Assembly (NCBI GenBank): GCA_902787595.1
Contig: CADAHD010000143.1
Location: 1-6,214, forward strand
DNA from: an uncultured Lachnospiraceae bacterium
GTDB lineage: Bacteria; Bacillota_A; Clostridia; Lachnospirales; Lachnospiraceae
DNA: 6,214 nt
Direction of reading: 5' to 3'
Of the stretch, positions 1-5,949 are shown piece by piece (positions within the stretch are counted from its first letter, which is position 1; each line of letters opens with the position of its first letter). The position numbers were made by a program, and so were the translations under genes. The notes beneath the pieces were generated by a model, which was not told the DNA's origin, ran no database searches, and saw only the letters and a program-made list of their open reading frames with translations.

Positions 1-95
1 TCTCTGGTGTGGGTATACTTCTCAACACCCAGGAAAGAGGGATCTATGCCTAATGCTCTGCATCTTTTCAATACAGGTACTCTATTCACTGCCAT
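1..95 (-). CDS. rpsD: 30S ribosomal protein S4, N-terminal part (cut by window edge)
   Basis: Only the first 31 codons lie in the window. They begin MAVNRVPVLKRCRALGIDP and continue through FLGVEKYTHTR, which is the N-terminal pattern of clostridial S4. S4 is a primary 16S rRNA-binding protein that starts assembly of the 30S body. In several bacteria it also represses its own operon or gene by binding leader mRNA (known for the family). The ATG at 93-95 is supported by a GGAGG ribosome binding site at 106-110 with 10 bases of spacing. The gene starts 24 bases after the rpsK stop, in the usual alpha-operon order rpmJ-rpsM-rpsK-rpsD. The C-terminal part, including the S4 RNA-binding domain, lies beyond the edge. 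Confidence 0.93.
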   Translation of the reverse strand, partial: MAVNRVPVLKRCRALGIDPSFLGVEKYTHTR

Positions 96-119
96 GATGA
101 TTTATCCTCCACTTTCAAA

Positions 120-536
120 CTATACACGACGACGCTTAGGCGGGCGGCATCCGTTATGGGGTACCGGCGTCACGTCACGGATACTTGTTACCGTAAGACC
201 GTTTGCCTGCAGGGCACGGATAGCTGCTTCTCTTCCGCTTCCGGGTCCTTTAACCATGACATCTACTGTCTTAAGGCCGTGGATCAGCGCCGCTTTTGTT
301 GCGGTCTCAGCTGCCATCTGTGCGGCATAAGGAGTAGATTTCTTTGAACCGCGGAATCCCAGGCCACCTGCTGATGCCCATGAAAGAGCATTGCCTTCTG
401 CATCTGTCAGAGTAACGATGGTGTTGTTGAAAGATGCCTGAATATGTGCCTGTCCATGTTCAACGTTTTTCTTGACACGCTTCTTGCCAGCAGCCTTCTT
501 TGCTGCAGCGGAAGCACTCTTCTTTGTTGCTGCCAT
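120..536 (-). CDS. rpsK: 30S ribosomal protein S11
   Basis: This 138-residue protein is S11, part of the 30S platform near the mRNA exit and the Shine-Dalgarno helix. Diagnostic stretches are [15 protein letters not shown] (about residues 31-45), [14 protein letters not shown] in the middle, [17 protein letters not shown], and the invariant C-terminal end [13 protein letters not shown]. It is about nine residues longer than the E. coli protein. The extra length is an Ala/Lys-rich N-terminal tail of roughly 25 residues, the least conserved part of the family. The ATG is preceded by only a weak AGGT-type site, so translation may depend on coupling to rpsM, which ends 43 bases upstream. Confidence 0.98.
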   Translation of the reverse strand: MAATKKSASAAAKKAAGKKRVKKNVEHGQAHIQASFNNTIVTLTDAEGNALSWASAGGLGFRGSKKSTPYAAQMAAETATKAALIHGLKTVDVMVKGPGSGREAAIRALQANGLTVTSIRDVTPVPHNGCRPPKRRRV

Positions 537-579
537 AAAACTAACCTACTTTCTTTTTATAATGTATTAACGGTTACAA

Positions 580-948
580 TTACTTCTTCTTACCTGCAAC
601 AGTCTTCTTGGGACCCTTGCGTGTACGGGCGTTGGTCTTGGTCTTCTGACCGCGGACCGGCAGACCCTTTCTGTGACGGATACCACGATAGCATCCGATT
701 TCCTGAAGGCGCTTGATGTTAAGCGCGATCTCTCTTCTGAGATCACCTTCTACCATGTAACCTTCATCGATGATAGCACTAATCTGCTTAACCTCATCGT
801 CTGTCAGATCCCTGCAGCGTGTATCGGGGTTAACCTTTGCTGCCTCAAGGATCTTGTTTGCGCTGACACGCCCGATGCCGTAAATATAGGTAAGTCCTAT
901 CTCTACGCGCTTGTCTCTGGGCAAGTCAATACCTGCAATACGAGCCAT
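580..948 (-). CDS. rpsM: 30S ribosomal protein S13
   Basis: This 122-residue protein is S13, a 30S head protein that contacts tRNA and bridges to the 50S subunit. It opens with [20 protein letters not shown] and carries the helix-two-turn-helix region [14 protein letters not shown]. It has the typical [20 protein letters not shown] segment near residues 89-108 and a basic C-terminal tail ending GKKK. Length is normal for the family. The ATG at 946-948 has a good GGAGG site at 958-962 with 9 bases of spacing. A long structured untranslated stretch lies upstream, between it and rpmJ, which may hold translational control of the operon. Confidence 0.98.
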   Translation of the reverse strand: MARIAGIDLPRDKRVEIGLTYIYGIGRVSANKILEAAKVNPDTRCRDLTDDEVKQISAIIDEGYMVEGDLRREIALNIKRLQEIGCYRGIRHRKGLPVRGQKTKTNARTRKGPKKTVAGKKK

Positions 949-972
949 TTTTTCAATCCTCCGTTTTTGCTG

Positions 973-1070
973 TGCCGTCCGGTATGCTTTTTAGAAGCGA
1001 CGGCAGATTAACAGTTACTAATTGATTGGGGCTAAATTGTAAGCCCGGCCGGTTTTTCCGGCCTTGCCCC
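973..1070 (-). promoter_or_regulatory. Structured leader upstream of rpsM (candidate r-protein autoregulatory RNA)
   Basis: The 296 bases between rpmJ and rpsM hold no convincing gene but several clear dyads, read here as minus-strand RNA. A 7-bp stem pairs 999-1005 with 973-979 and encloses a 4-bp stem (995-998 with 986-989), ending just upstream of the rpsM ribosome binding site. Further upstream a 6-bp GC stem pairs 1058-1063 with 1047-1052 around a 5-base loop. Next to it, the segment 1028-1033 can pair either with 1042-1046, as a hairpin stacked beside the GC stem, or with 1066-1070, enclosing the GC stem. No T-tract follows, so a simple terminator is unlikely. Alpha-operon leaders are known sites of S4 autoregulation in some bacteria. 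That role here is inference. Confidence 0.45.
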
Positions 1071-1244
1071 CTCCCTTTGATCACCTTAGCGGGAGAGGTA
1101 TCAATCGTAAATGCACGGTAGCAGCATTTCTACCTCGGCATGCGGGCATAAAAAATGTCCGCCGCAATTGCATTTATCGATGATCGGCAGACACTTTTTG
1201 ACGGAAAAGCGCTGCCATAGCCGCTCAATTAACTCTTGCGCCGA

Positions 1245-1358
1245 TCAACCCTGGCGCTGTTTGTGTTTGGGATTCTCACAGATTATCATGATCCTCCCTT
1301 TTCTTTTGATGACCTTGCACTTTTCGCAGATCGGTTTTACTGATGATCTTACTTTCAT
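1245..1358 (-). CDS. rpmJ: 50S ribosomal protein L36
   Basis: This 37-residue gene encodes L36, a small zinc-binding protein of the large subunit. The start is [20 protein letters not shown] and the end is [11 protein letters not shown]. It has the full zinc set C11, C14, C27 and H32 (CX2CX12CX4H), so it is the zinc-containing paralogue type, and the length is exactly typical. The ATG at 1356-1358 has a very strong AAAGGAGG site at 1366-1373 with 7 bases of spacing. It is the first gene of the ribosomal transcription unit here. The promoter lies immediately upstream, inside a terminator hairpin. In most Firmicutes infA directly precedes rpmJ, but here a radical SAM gene does. Confidence 0.97.
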   Translation of the reverse strand: MKVRSSVKPICEKCKVIKRKGRIMIICENPKHKQRQG

Positions 1359-1375
1359 GGCACTACCTCCTTTCC

Positions 1376-1414
1376 AAAAAAGACCGTTTTATATATTAGC
1401 ACACGGTCTTTTTT
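1376..1414 (-). terminator. Rho-independent terminator after the radical SAM gene
   Basis: A perfect 12-bp inverted repeat pairs 1376-1387 with 1403-1414 around a 15-base loop. The core stem is GACCGT/ACGGTC, flanked by six A:T pairs, so each strand ends its hairpin in a run of six T. It lies 18 bases past the radical SAM stop codon and can end transcription on either strand. The promoter for rpmJ is embedded in its upstream arm and loop. Confidence 0.85.
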
Positions 1415-1421
1415 ATTGCAA
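1393..1421 (-). promoter_or_regulatory. Sigma-70-type promoter for the rpmJ-rpsM-rpsK-rpsD operon
   Basis: On the minus strand TTGCAA (1416-1421) and TAATAT (1393-1398) are separated by exactly 17 bases. An extended -10 TG lies one base before the -10 (TGC then TAATAT). Each hexamer matches consensus at four of six positions. The predicted transcript start is near 1386, giving a leader of under 30 bases that contains the strong rpmJ ribosome binding site. The -10 sits in the terminator loop, so an rpmJ transcript would start inside the hairpin and lack its upstream arm. Confidence 0.6.
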
Positions 1422-1432
1422 GCTTTTTTTTA

Positions 1433-2449
1433 TTAAATCTTTCCACGGGCGCAATAAGGCGCCTCATGCAGTTTGCCGCCGGCAAAATAGGCCATGGATC
1501 TGCAGCCTCCGCGGCAAATATCCTTCTTTTCACAGGATGCGCATCTGCCCGTAAGCATGTCAGGCTTAAACTTCCTATTGTAAGCAAAAGCTTCCGGATC
1601 CTCCCAGATGCTCTTTAAGCTGCGCTGCCTGATATTTCCTTCTATAAATATATCATCATAAAGCGATTCGCAGCCCCTGATATTGCCTATGCTGTCAATA
1701 CCGATAGCGCTGATCCCGGCCTGGCAGCCCCTAAAAACAGCCCTGCCGCTTCTGTTGCCGCGAAGACTGCCTTCACTTTCCGTAAAATATCCGATATTAT
1801 CGGCTATCCCCACCGCAAAAGGAGCATCCGCATGCTGCTCTACAAAACGTATCACCCGCTCAACATCGAAGCGGTGATCCACGCCGCTCTTTACTGCATT
1901 TCCCATAGGATTGCATGCCTGCAGCTGCCAGGCAAAGATTGGATAGTCTGTAAGGAAATCATACAGTTCCTCAAGAGTCTTTTCGTTTTCCGAATTAAGT
2001 GTGCTGATAACGGAAACCGGCACTGCGGCATTGGCAAGTACTCCCAGCGCCCTCCTGACATATTTGAAACTTCCTTCCTGACGGTAGCTGTCATGTATAC
2101 GCTGCGGTCCGTCCAGAGAAAGAGCAAGCGATTCTATTCCCAATCCCGCCAATACGGCAGCAAGGCTCTGATCTATCATATAGCCGTTGCTTATAATACA
2201 TACTTTTATATCATTATCTATAAGACGCCTGACAATGCCTTTCCAGTCCGGCCTTATAAAAACTTCACCGCCTATGAGCGAAACACGCTGACAGCCCAGA
2301 GCAGCCATTTCATCAGCAAGTTTAAAACACTCTTCTTCGCTCAGCTCATTATCACGTGCCTTCCCGCCGCTGCTCCCGCAATACCTGCAGGAAAAACAGC
2401 ATCCCAGCGTAAGCTCCCAGACCGCCGATCTCAGCTTATACTCTCCCAT
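1433..2449 (-). CDS. Radical SAM/SPASM peptide-maturase-like enzyme
   Basis: This 338-residue protein is a radical SAM enzyme with a C-terminal SPASM domain, the architecture of many enzymes that modify ribosomally made peptides. The SAM-cleaving [4Fe-4S] cluster motif CX3CX2C is C17, C21 and C24. The GGE SAM-binding motif is at residues 60-62, in SLIGGEVFIRP, and LSLDGP follows at about 110-115. The SPASM domain has C242, then GX4C ending at C260, then C303, C306, C312, C316 and C333, a complete set for two auxiliary Fe-S clusters. The cytoplasmic substrate is not shown by the sequence. The best candidate is the YAGP/zinc-ribbon protein, which ends 3 bases upstream. Translation is probably coupled, since only a weak AAGG lies before the ATG. 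The gene ends just before a strong terminator. Other SPASM roles, such as sulfatase maturation, are less likely because no sulfatase gene is nearby. Confidence 0.9.
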   Translation of the reverse strand: MGEYKLRSAVWELTLGCCFSCRYCGSSGGKARDNELSEEECFKLADEMAALGCQRVSLIGGEVFIRPDWKGIVRRLIDNDIKVCIISNGYMIDQSLAAVLAGLGIESLALSLDGPQRIHDSYRQEGSFKYVRRALGVLANAAVPVSVISTLNSENEKTLEELYDFLTDYPIFAWQLQACNPMGNAVKSGVDHRFDVERVIRFVEQHADAPFAVGIADNIGYFTESEGSLRGNRSGRAVFRGCQAGISAIGIDSIGNIRGCESLYDDIFIEGNIRQRSLKSIWEDPEAFAYNRKFKPDMLTGRCASCEKKDICRGGCRSMAYFAGGKLHEAPYCARGKI

Positions 2450-2452
2450 TTT

Positions 2453-2962
2453 CTACGCCTTCATCATATCTTCCGACGGCTGAGCGCTGCCGCATTCGCT
2501 GCAGAACTTTGCAGCGACATCCAGCCGCGCTCCACAGCCTCTGCAATCCTTGTATCTTTGCACATCCTTAAGCAGCGTTCCGCATTCGGGACAGTATATC
2601 AATGTGCACAAAGCGCCGCATGTGGGGCAGAAACAATATGTCTCTTCCCGCGGCTGCGGGTTTGGCTGCGGATTTATCCCACCCTGACGCATCATTGCTG
2701 CCATTGACCCCTGTATCGTACCATCAGGCGCGGGCCCGGCATAAGCCGACATAAACTGAGCAAAGTCTAGCCCGCCCCCTCTGTTCTGCATTTGGACAGG
2801 CCCGGCATAGACCATCATCATCGACATCGCATCAGGCCCCGCATATACCCCCTTCATCATCGCTTCGCGCTGATCTTCATTTTCCGCATTTATCTCTGCG
2901 CGGAGCTTTGCCGGGTCTATATTTGTTTCATTAAGTTTTTCTTCACTGTTATTATCAGCCAT
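2453..2962 (-). CDS. YAGP-repeat double zinc ribbon protein, candidate radical SAM substrate
   Basis: I do not recognise this 169-residue protein as a named family. Residues 1-36 are acidic, rich in Asn and Glu, and look like a leader. Residues 37-80 hold three motifs, VYAGP, VYAGP and AYAGP, with YAGP at 40-43, 52-55 and 74-77. They lie among methionines (DAMSMMM, VQMQN, FAQFM). A Gln/Pro linker (NPQPNPQP) follows at about 97-104. The C-terminus has two zinc ribbons: C112/C115 with C124/C127, and C140/C143 with C154/C157, plus spare cysteines C110 and C119. There is no signal peptide or membrane segment. The start has a strong AAAGGAGA site at 2968-2975. It is encoded immediately before the radical SAM gene, so the likely role is a precursor or substrate whose YAGP units are modified, with the ribbons as docking or folding parts (inference). 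An unmodified zinc-ribbon adaptor is the alternative. Confidence 0.75.
   Translation of the reverse strand: MADNNSEEKLNETNIDPAKLRAEINAENEDQREAMMKGVYAGPDAMSMMMVYAGPVQMQNRGGGLDFAQFMSAYAGPAPDGTIQGSMAAMMRQGGINPQPNPQPREETYCFCPTCGALCTLIYCPECGTLLKDVQRYKDCRGCGARLDVAAKFCSECGSAQPSEDMMKA
2732..2845 (-). repeat. Three in-gene repeats encoding YAGP
   Basis: Three 12-base units encode Tyr-Ala-Gly-Pro at 2834-2845, 2798-2809 and 2732-2743. The peptide spacing is 12 and 22 residues, measured start to start. Codons differ between copies (Ala GCG or GCC, Gly GGG or GGC, Pro CCT or CCC), so the amino acid motif is conserved beyond simple DNA duplication. Each Tyr is preceded by Val or Ala, and Met residues lie within a few positions of every copy. 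Confidence 0.85.
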
Positions 2963-3000
2963 ACCTCTCTCCTTTCGGGAAATACCAGTCTTCCTTATAT

Positions 3001-3858
3001 CTAATGTATGTCTATCACCACTATCTCCGGATGGTTAAAAAACCTCGGCGCAAATGTACTCTCACGCCCCAGTCCCCGGCTTACCTCCATTATGCTCCCG
3101 TTAGGCAGCATATATGCTCCGTTTACATATTCCGCCATGAAGCCCTGATCCGGCGCGAACACTCCTTTATTTATAAAAGGTATCAGTATCTGCCCCGCAT
3201 GGGCGTGTCCGGCCAGGATCAGGTCAAAATCGTATTTCTGATAATCGCTTACTCTCTCCGGCCTGTGTGTCAGAAGCAGCCTGATGTGGCCTTCCTGCGT
3301 CTGTGAATAAGCCCGTTCCAGCTGCTGTTTCCACTCCGCCTCGCCCACCTCCGGATCATCAATGCCGCAGATATCAAACCAGGTCTCCTTAAGCGTAGTG
3401 CTTATGCAATCCCCTTCCAGAACATTTATGTCTATATCACTCATGTACTGCTTCATCTGTCCCGCGCGGCCGCTCCAGAACTCGTGGTTACCGGTAACAT
3501 AATAACAGTTATAATTTTTCGCGAGATATTCCGCTGTGGTCTTTGCATTATCATCATCAAGAACATCGTCAAAGAAATCCCCGCCCAGCAATATGATATC
3601 CGGCTCTTCCTTATCTATGGCATCCAAAAGCCACTTCTGCCCCGGGCCGTAATAGCAGGAATGCAGGTCGGTCAGAAGCACTATCGTTGCCACATATCCG
3701 TCTGCATCGGGGACGTCTATTTCCATATGCTCGACCACAGGCATCCACGACCACAGCCAGGATAATGCGAATATAAGAATCAGGATCGCAAGTATAACGA
3801 GGCCGCGGTGCTTCTTGGGCACTGAATTTAGTTTTGTGGTTTCATCTGCTTCTATCAA
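3001..3858 (-). CDS. Membrane-anchored metallophosphoesterase (YkuE/YaeI-like)
   Basis: This 285-residue protein is a calcineurin-like metallophosphoesterase tethered by one N-terminal membrane helix (about residues 20-37), after a short basic segment. The positive-inside rule puts the catalytic domain outside the cytoplasmic membrane. All dinuclear metal motifs are present: DLH (D64, H66), GGD (D94), GNHE (N124, H125), THRP (H198) and GHAHAG (H218, H220). Related membrane-associated enzymes hydrolyse phospholipid or nucleotide phosphoesters, but the substrate here cannot be told. The start is a TTG at 3856-3858 with a G-rich stretch just upstream. No in-frame ATG would keep the membrane helix. 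It begins 15 bases after the oxidoreductase stop and ends 38 bases before the YAGP gene, so it shares their transcript. Confidence 0.88.
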   Translation of the reverse strand: MIEADETTKLNSVPKKHRGLVILAILILIFALSWLWSWMPVVEHMEIDVPDADGYVATIVLLTDLHSCYYGPGQKWLLDAIDKEEPDIILLGGDFFDDVLDDDNAKTTAEYLAKNYNCYYVTGNHEFWSGRAGQMKQYMSDIDINVLEGDCISTTLKETWFDICGIDDPEVGEAEWKQQLERAYSQTQEGHIRLLLTHRPERVSDYQKYDFDLILAGHAHAGQILIPFINKGVFAPDQGFMAEYVNGAYMLPNGSIMEVSRGLGRESTFAPRFFNHPEIVVIDIH

Positions 3859-3873
3859 GATTCCCCGCTCCGC

Positions 3874-5718
3874 TCAAAACGAGCCTTTGGCGTTGATGCG
3901 CTCAAGGTCGGGGTGCTCGCCGGAGAAGCCGCGCTCGGGCAGGCAGGAGAGGATCGACATATCGTCATCGGAAATATTAAAGCCGAAGATATCAAGATTC
4001 TCCTTCATCCTCTCGATAGAGGATGCCTTGGGGATCACGGGTATGCAGCGCTGGATCAGATAGCGCAGCAGTACCTGCGCGCTGCTCTTACCGTATTTAG
4101 CTGCCATCTGCGTGATAATGGGATCATTGATCACGCGTGCCCTGCCTAAAGGACTCCACGCCTGGGGAAGTATGCCTTCCTTCTTAAGATAAGCAAGGGC
4201 GTACTCCTGCATATAGCCCACATGCAGTTCCAGCTGGTCCACCATAGGCTTGATGCGCGCTGTCTCAAGCAGCGGTCTTATATGATGGGGGAGGAAATTC
4301 GAAAGACCTATGGCTTTTATCCTGCCCTGCTCATAAAGCTCTTCCATAACCGCCCAGCTCTCCCTTACCTTATCGATCCACGCCGCATCGTTCTTATCGT
4401 CTTTGGGCCAGTGGATAAGGAACATATCCAGGTAGTCGGTCTTTAACTTTTCGCAGGAAGCTTCAAAACTCTTAAGAGTCTTCTCGCGTCCCAGATCCGC
4501 AGGCCATACCTTGCTGCATAAGAATATCTCTTCCCTTTTGATATCACTTTCCTTAAGCACATTTCCTATCTGCTCTTCATTATAATAGAAACTTGCCGTA
4601 TCGATATATCTGTAGCCGGCTTCCAGCGCATCTTTTATAGTCTGCGCCCCCAGCTTATCCGTAGACATAAAGGAACCGTATCCAACAGCGGGGATCACAA
4701 CTCCGTTATCAAGCACAAAAGCTTTTCTTTCGTCCGTGTAGCCGGATACATCGAGTATACGGTCCAGAAGATGCATGTTCTTTAATGAGAACGCCTCGCT
4801 GATATGTGGCTCAGCGCCGTTTTCGATGCAGTCATTGAGCTGCATTATCTCAAGACTGTAATTGGAAGCCGCATTTACCTTTTCCTTATGAGCTATCCTC
4901 TCACCTTTTTCATTCTTGACCCATACCGTAAATTCCAGTTCACCTTCCTGATTGTATTCCACGTCGGAGCGGATATAGCCCTTTGATCCGTGTATGAAAA
5001 GGCGGTCGTAACGGTCGCAGCTATCTATCCCCAGCGCCATACCCGCATTTAATGAAGCGCGCGCTCCGTTCTCGAAACCGATCAACACAGAGGCCATATG
5101 ATCCACCTTCTTATCATCAAGCTCTGCATCGGCTTTCACATAACTCACAGACGAATCGATAAGGCTTAATATCATGGTGGTGCAGTAGCAGCCCACATCC
5201 AGTATGCCGCCTCCACCGTATTCTTTATGCAGCCTGAAATCCTCTGAATAATCCTGGGTGATGAATGCGGTGTCTATATAGTCGACATCGCCTATCTCAC
5301 CGCTCTTTACTATCTTCTTTAAGGCTTCCACATAGGGGCTGTGCAGATATGCATAGGCCTCCATGAGTATCACACCGTTTTCGCGGGCGGTTTTGAACAT
5401 CTCCTTCATCTCGGCTTCGTTCATGGCCATGGGCTTTTCGCACAGCACATGCTTATGTGCCTTAAGCGCCTTTATGACCCATTCGCAGTGAATATGATTG
5501 GGCAGAGGTATATATACCGCCTGTACATCGGGATCGTTTATCAATGAATCATAACCTTCATACGCCTTCTCAAAACCAAAACGTATTTTAAATTCCTCAG
5601 CCTTCTTAAGACTCCTGCCTGCTATTGCATAAAGTTCGCAGCCTTCAGCTTTTTTCATGCCCGGGATAGTGCAGCCCTGAGCTATGCCTGCCGTCCCCAT
5701 TACACCCCATTTAACCAT
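3874..5718 (-). CDS. Fused Gfo/Idh/MocA oxidoreductase and aldo/keto reductase
   Basis: One 614-residue frame joins two complete NAD(P)-dependent oxidoreductases. Residues 1 to about 330 are a Gfo/Idh/MocA enzyme: Rossmann motif GVMGTAGIAQG (5-15), catalytic-type EKP (94-96), and GGGGILDVGCY with D174. Residues about 333-614 are an aldo/keto reductase starting in the classic way (FVLDNGVVIPAVGYGSF). Its tetrad is D373, Y378, K403 and H436, and it has GLSNF at 471-475. There is almost no linker, both parts have normal family length, and no start with a ribosome binding site lies at the junction, so this is a real fusion. Substrates are probably sugars, inositols or small carbonyls, and the two sites could act in sequence on one (inference). 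The ATG has AAAGGAGG at 5728-5735 with 9 bases of spacing. It is the first gene of the four-gene operon. Confidence 0.93.
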   Translation of the reverse strand: MVKWGVMGTAGIAQGCTIPGMKKAEGCELYAIAGRSLKKAEEFKIRFGFEKAYEGYDSLINDPDVQAVYIPLPNHIHCEWVIKALKAHKHVLCEKPMAMNEAEMKEMFKTARENGVILMEAYAYLHSPYVEALKKIVKSGEIGDVDYIDTAFITQDYSEDFRLHKEYGGGGILDVGCYCTTMILSLIDSSVSYVKADAELDDKKVDHMASVLIGFENGARASLNAGMALGIDSCDRYDRLFIHGSKGYIRSDVEYNQEGELEFTVWVKNEKGERIAHKEKVNAASNYSLEIMQLNDCIENGAEPHISEAFSLKNMHLLDRILDVSGYTDERKAFVLDNGVVIPAVGYGSFMSTDKLGAQTIKDALEAGYRYIDTASFYYNEEQIGNVLKESDIKREEIFLCSKVWPADLGREKTLKSFEASCEKLKTDYLDMFLIHWPKDDKNDAAWIDKVRESWAVMEELYEQGRIKAIGLSNFLPHHIRPLLETARIKPMVDQLELHVGYMQEYALAYLKKEGILPQAWSPLGRARVINDPIITQMAAKYGKSSAQVLLRYLIQRCIPVIPKASSIERMKENLDIFGFNISDDDMSILSCLPERGFSGEHPDLERINAKGSF

Positions 5719-5809
5719 CGAAAGAATCCTCCTTTACAATAATAATACTTATGTTACTGATTTATTGCAGAATTCCTTAAGTCCGTATGATCCGTATACA
5801 ATAAAGCTT

Positions 5810-5838
5810 ATAGTACCATAAAAGCAATGGTTTGTCAT
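5810..5838 (-). promoter_or_regulatory. Candidate promoter of the four-gene operon
   Basis: On the minus strand ATGACA (5833-5838, five of six to the -35 consensus) and TACTAT (5810-5815, four of six to the -10) are 17 bases apart. An extended TG is present (TGG before TACTAT). The start would be near 5803, leaving an untranslated leader of roughly 85 bases. Just inside that leader the 7-base word TCCGTAT (plus strand) occurs twice, at 5782-5788 and 5791-5797, a possible operator. Confidence 0.5.
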
Positions 5839-5871
5839 TTATCGCCGGAAGCTTTAGGCAGCTTTTCTTAC

Positions 5872-5945
5872 GGCGGCCCTGTAGATAATCCCCGGGTTAT
5901 CCCAAGGGCTTATTTAAGGGCCGCCCTCAGCAGGCAGCCCTTAAA
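5872..5945 (-). repeat. Overlapping inverted repeats in the intergenic region after cdaR
   Basis: Two perfect 9-bp stems share one arm. Stem 1 pairs 5937-5945 with 5913-5921 around a 15-base loop. Stem 2 pairs 5917-5925 with 5872-5880 and encloses a small hairpin (5884-5888 with 5897-5901). They cannot form together. Neither is followed by a T-tract on the minus strand, so a standard terminator is not evident. The element lies between the truncated cdaR stop (5950) and the promoter near 5838. It may be a 3' untranslated structure, a repetitive extragenic element or a remnant of rearrangement. Confidence 0.5.
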
Positions 5946-5949
5946 GATC

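Noticed and set aside
1142..1162. 8-bp dyad GCGGGCAT/ATGTCCGC, considered as a selenocysteine-type stem after the rpmJ TGA
   Set aside because: It is about 80 bases from the TGA, too far for a bacterial SECIS. It carries an A-C mismatch in the transcribed strand, and L36 ends normally at that stop.
1111..1554. A 147-codon plus-strand frame across the rpmJ region
   Set aside because: It is antisense to rpmJ and the radical SAM gene and crosses the terminator hairpin. The residues are a mirror of rpmJ and show no domain of their own.
1832..2707. A 291-codon open frame on the plus strand
   Set aside because: It lies antisense to the radical SAM and YAGP genes, whose motifs are unmistakable. 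Its own translation shows no family motif and it has no good ribosome binding site.
2453..2962. YAGP protein considered as an ordinary rubredoxin or RNA polymerase-type zinc ribbon protein
   Set aside because: The zinc ribbons fit, but they fill only the last third. The repeats and the adjacent radical SAM gene are unexplained by that reading, so it is kept only as an alternative.
5849..5867. AAGCT/AGCTT hairpin followed by TTTTC on the plus strand
   Set aside because: The stem is only 5 bp and it would terminate a plus-strand transcript, but no plus-strand gene exists nearby.
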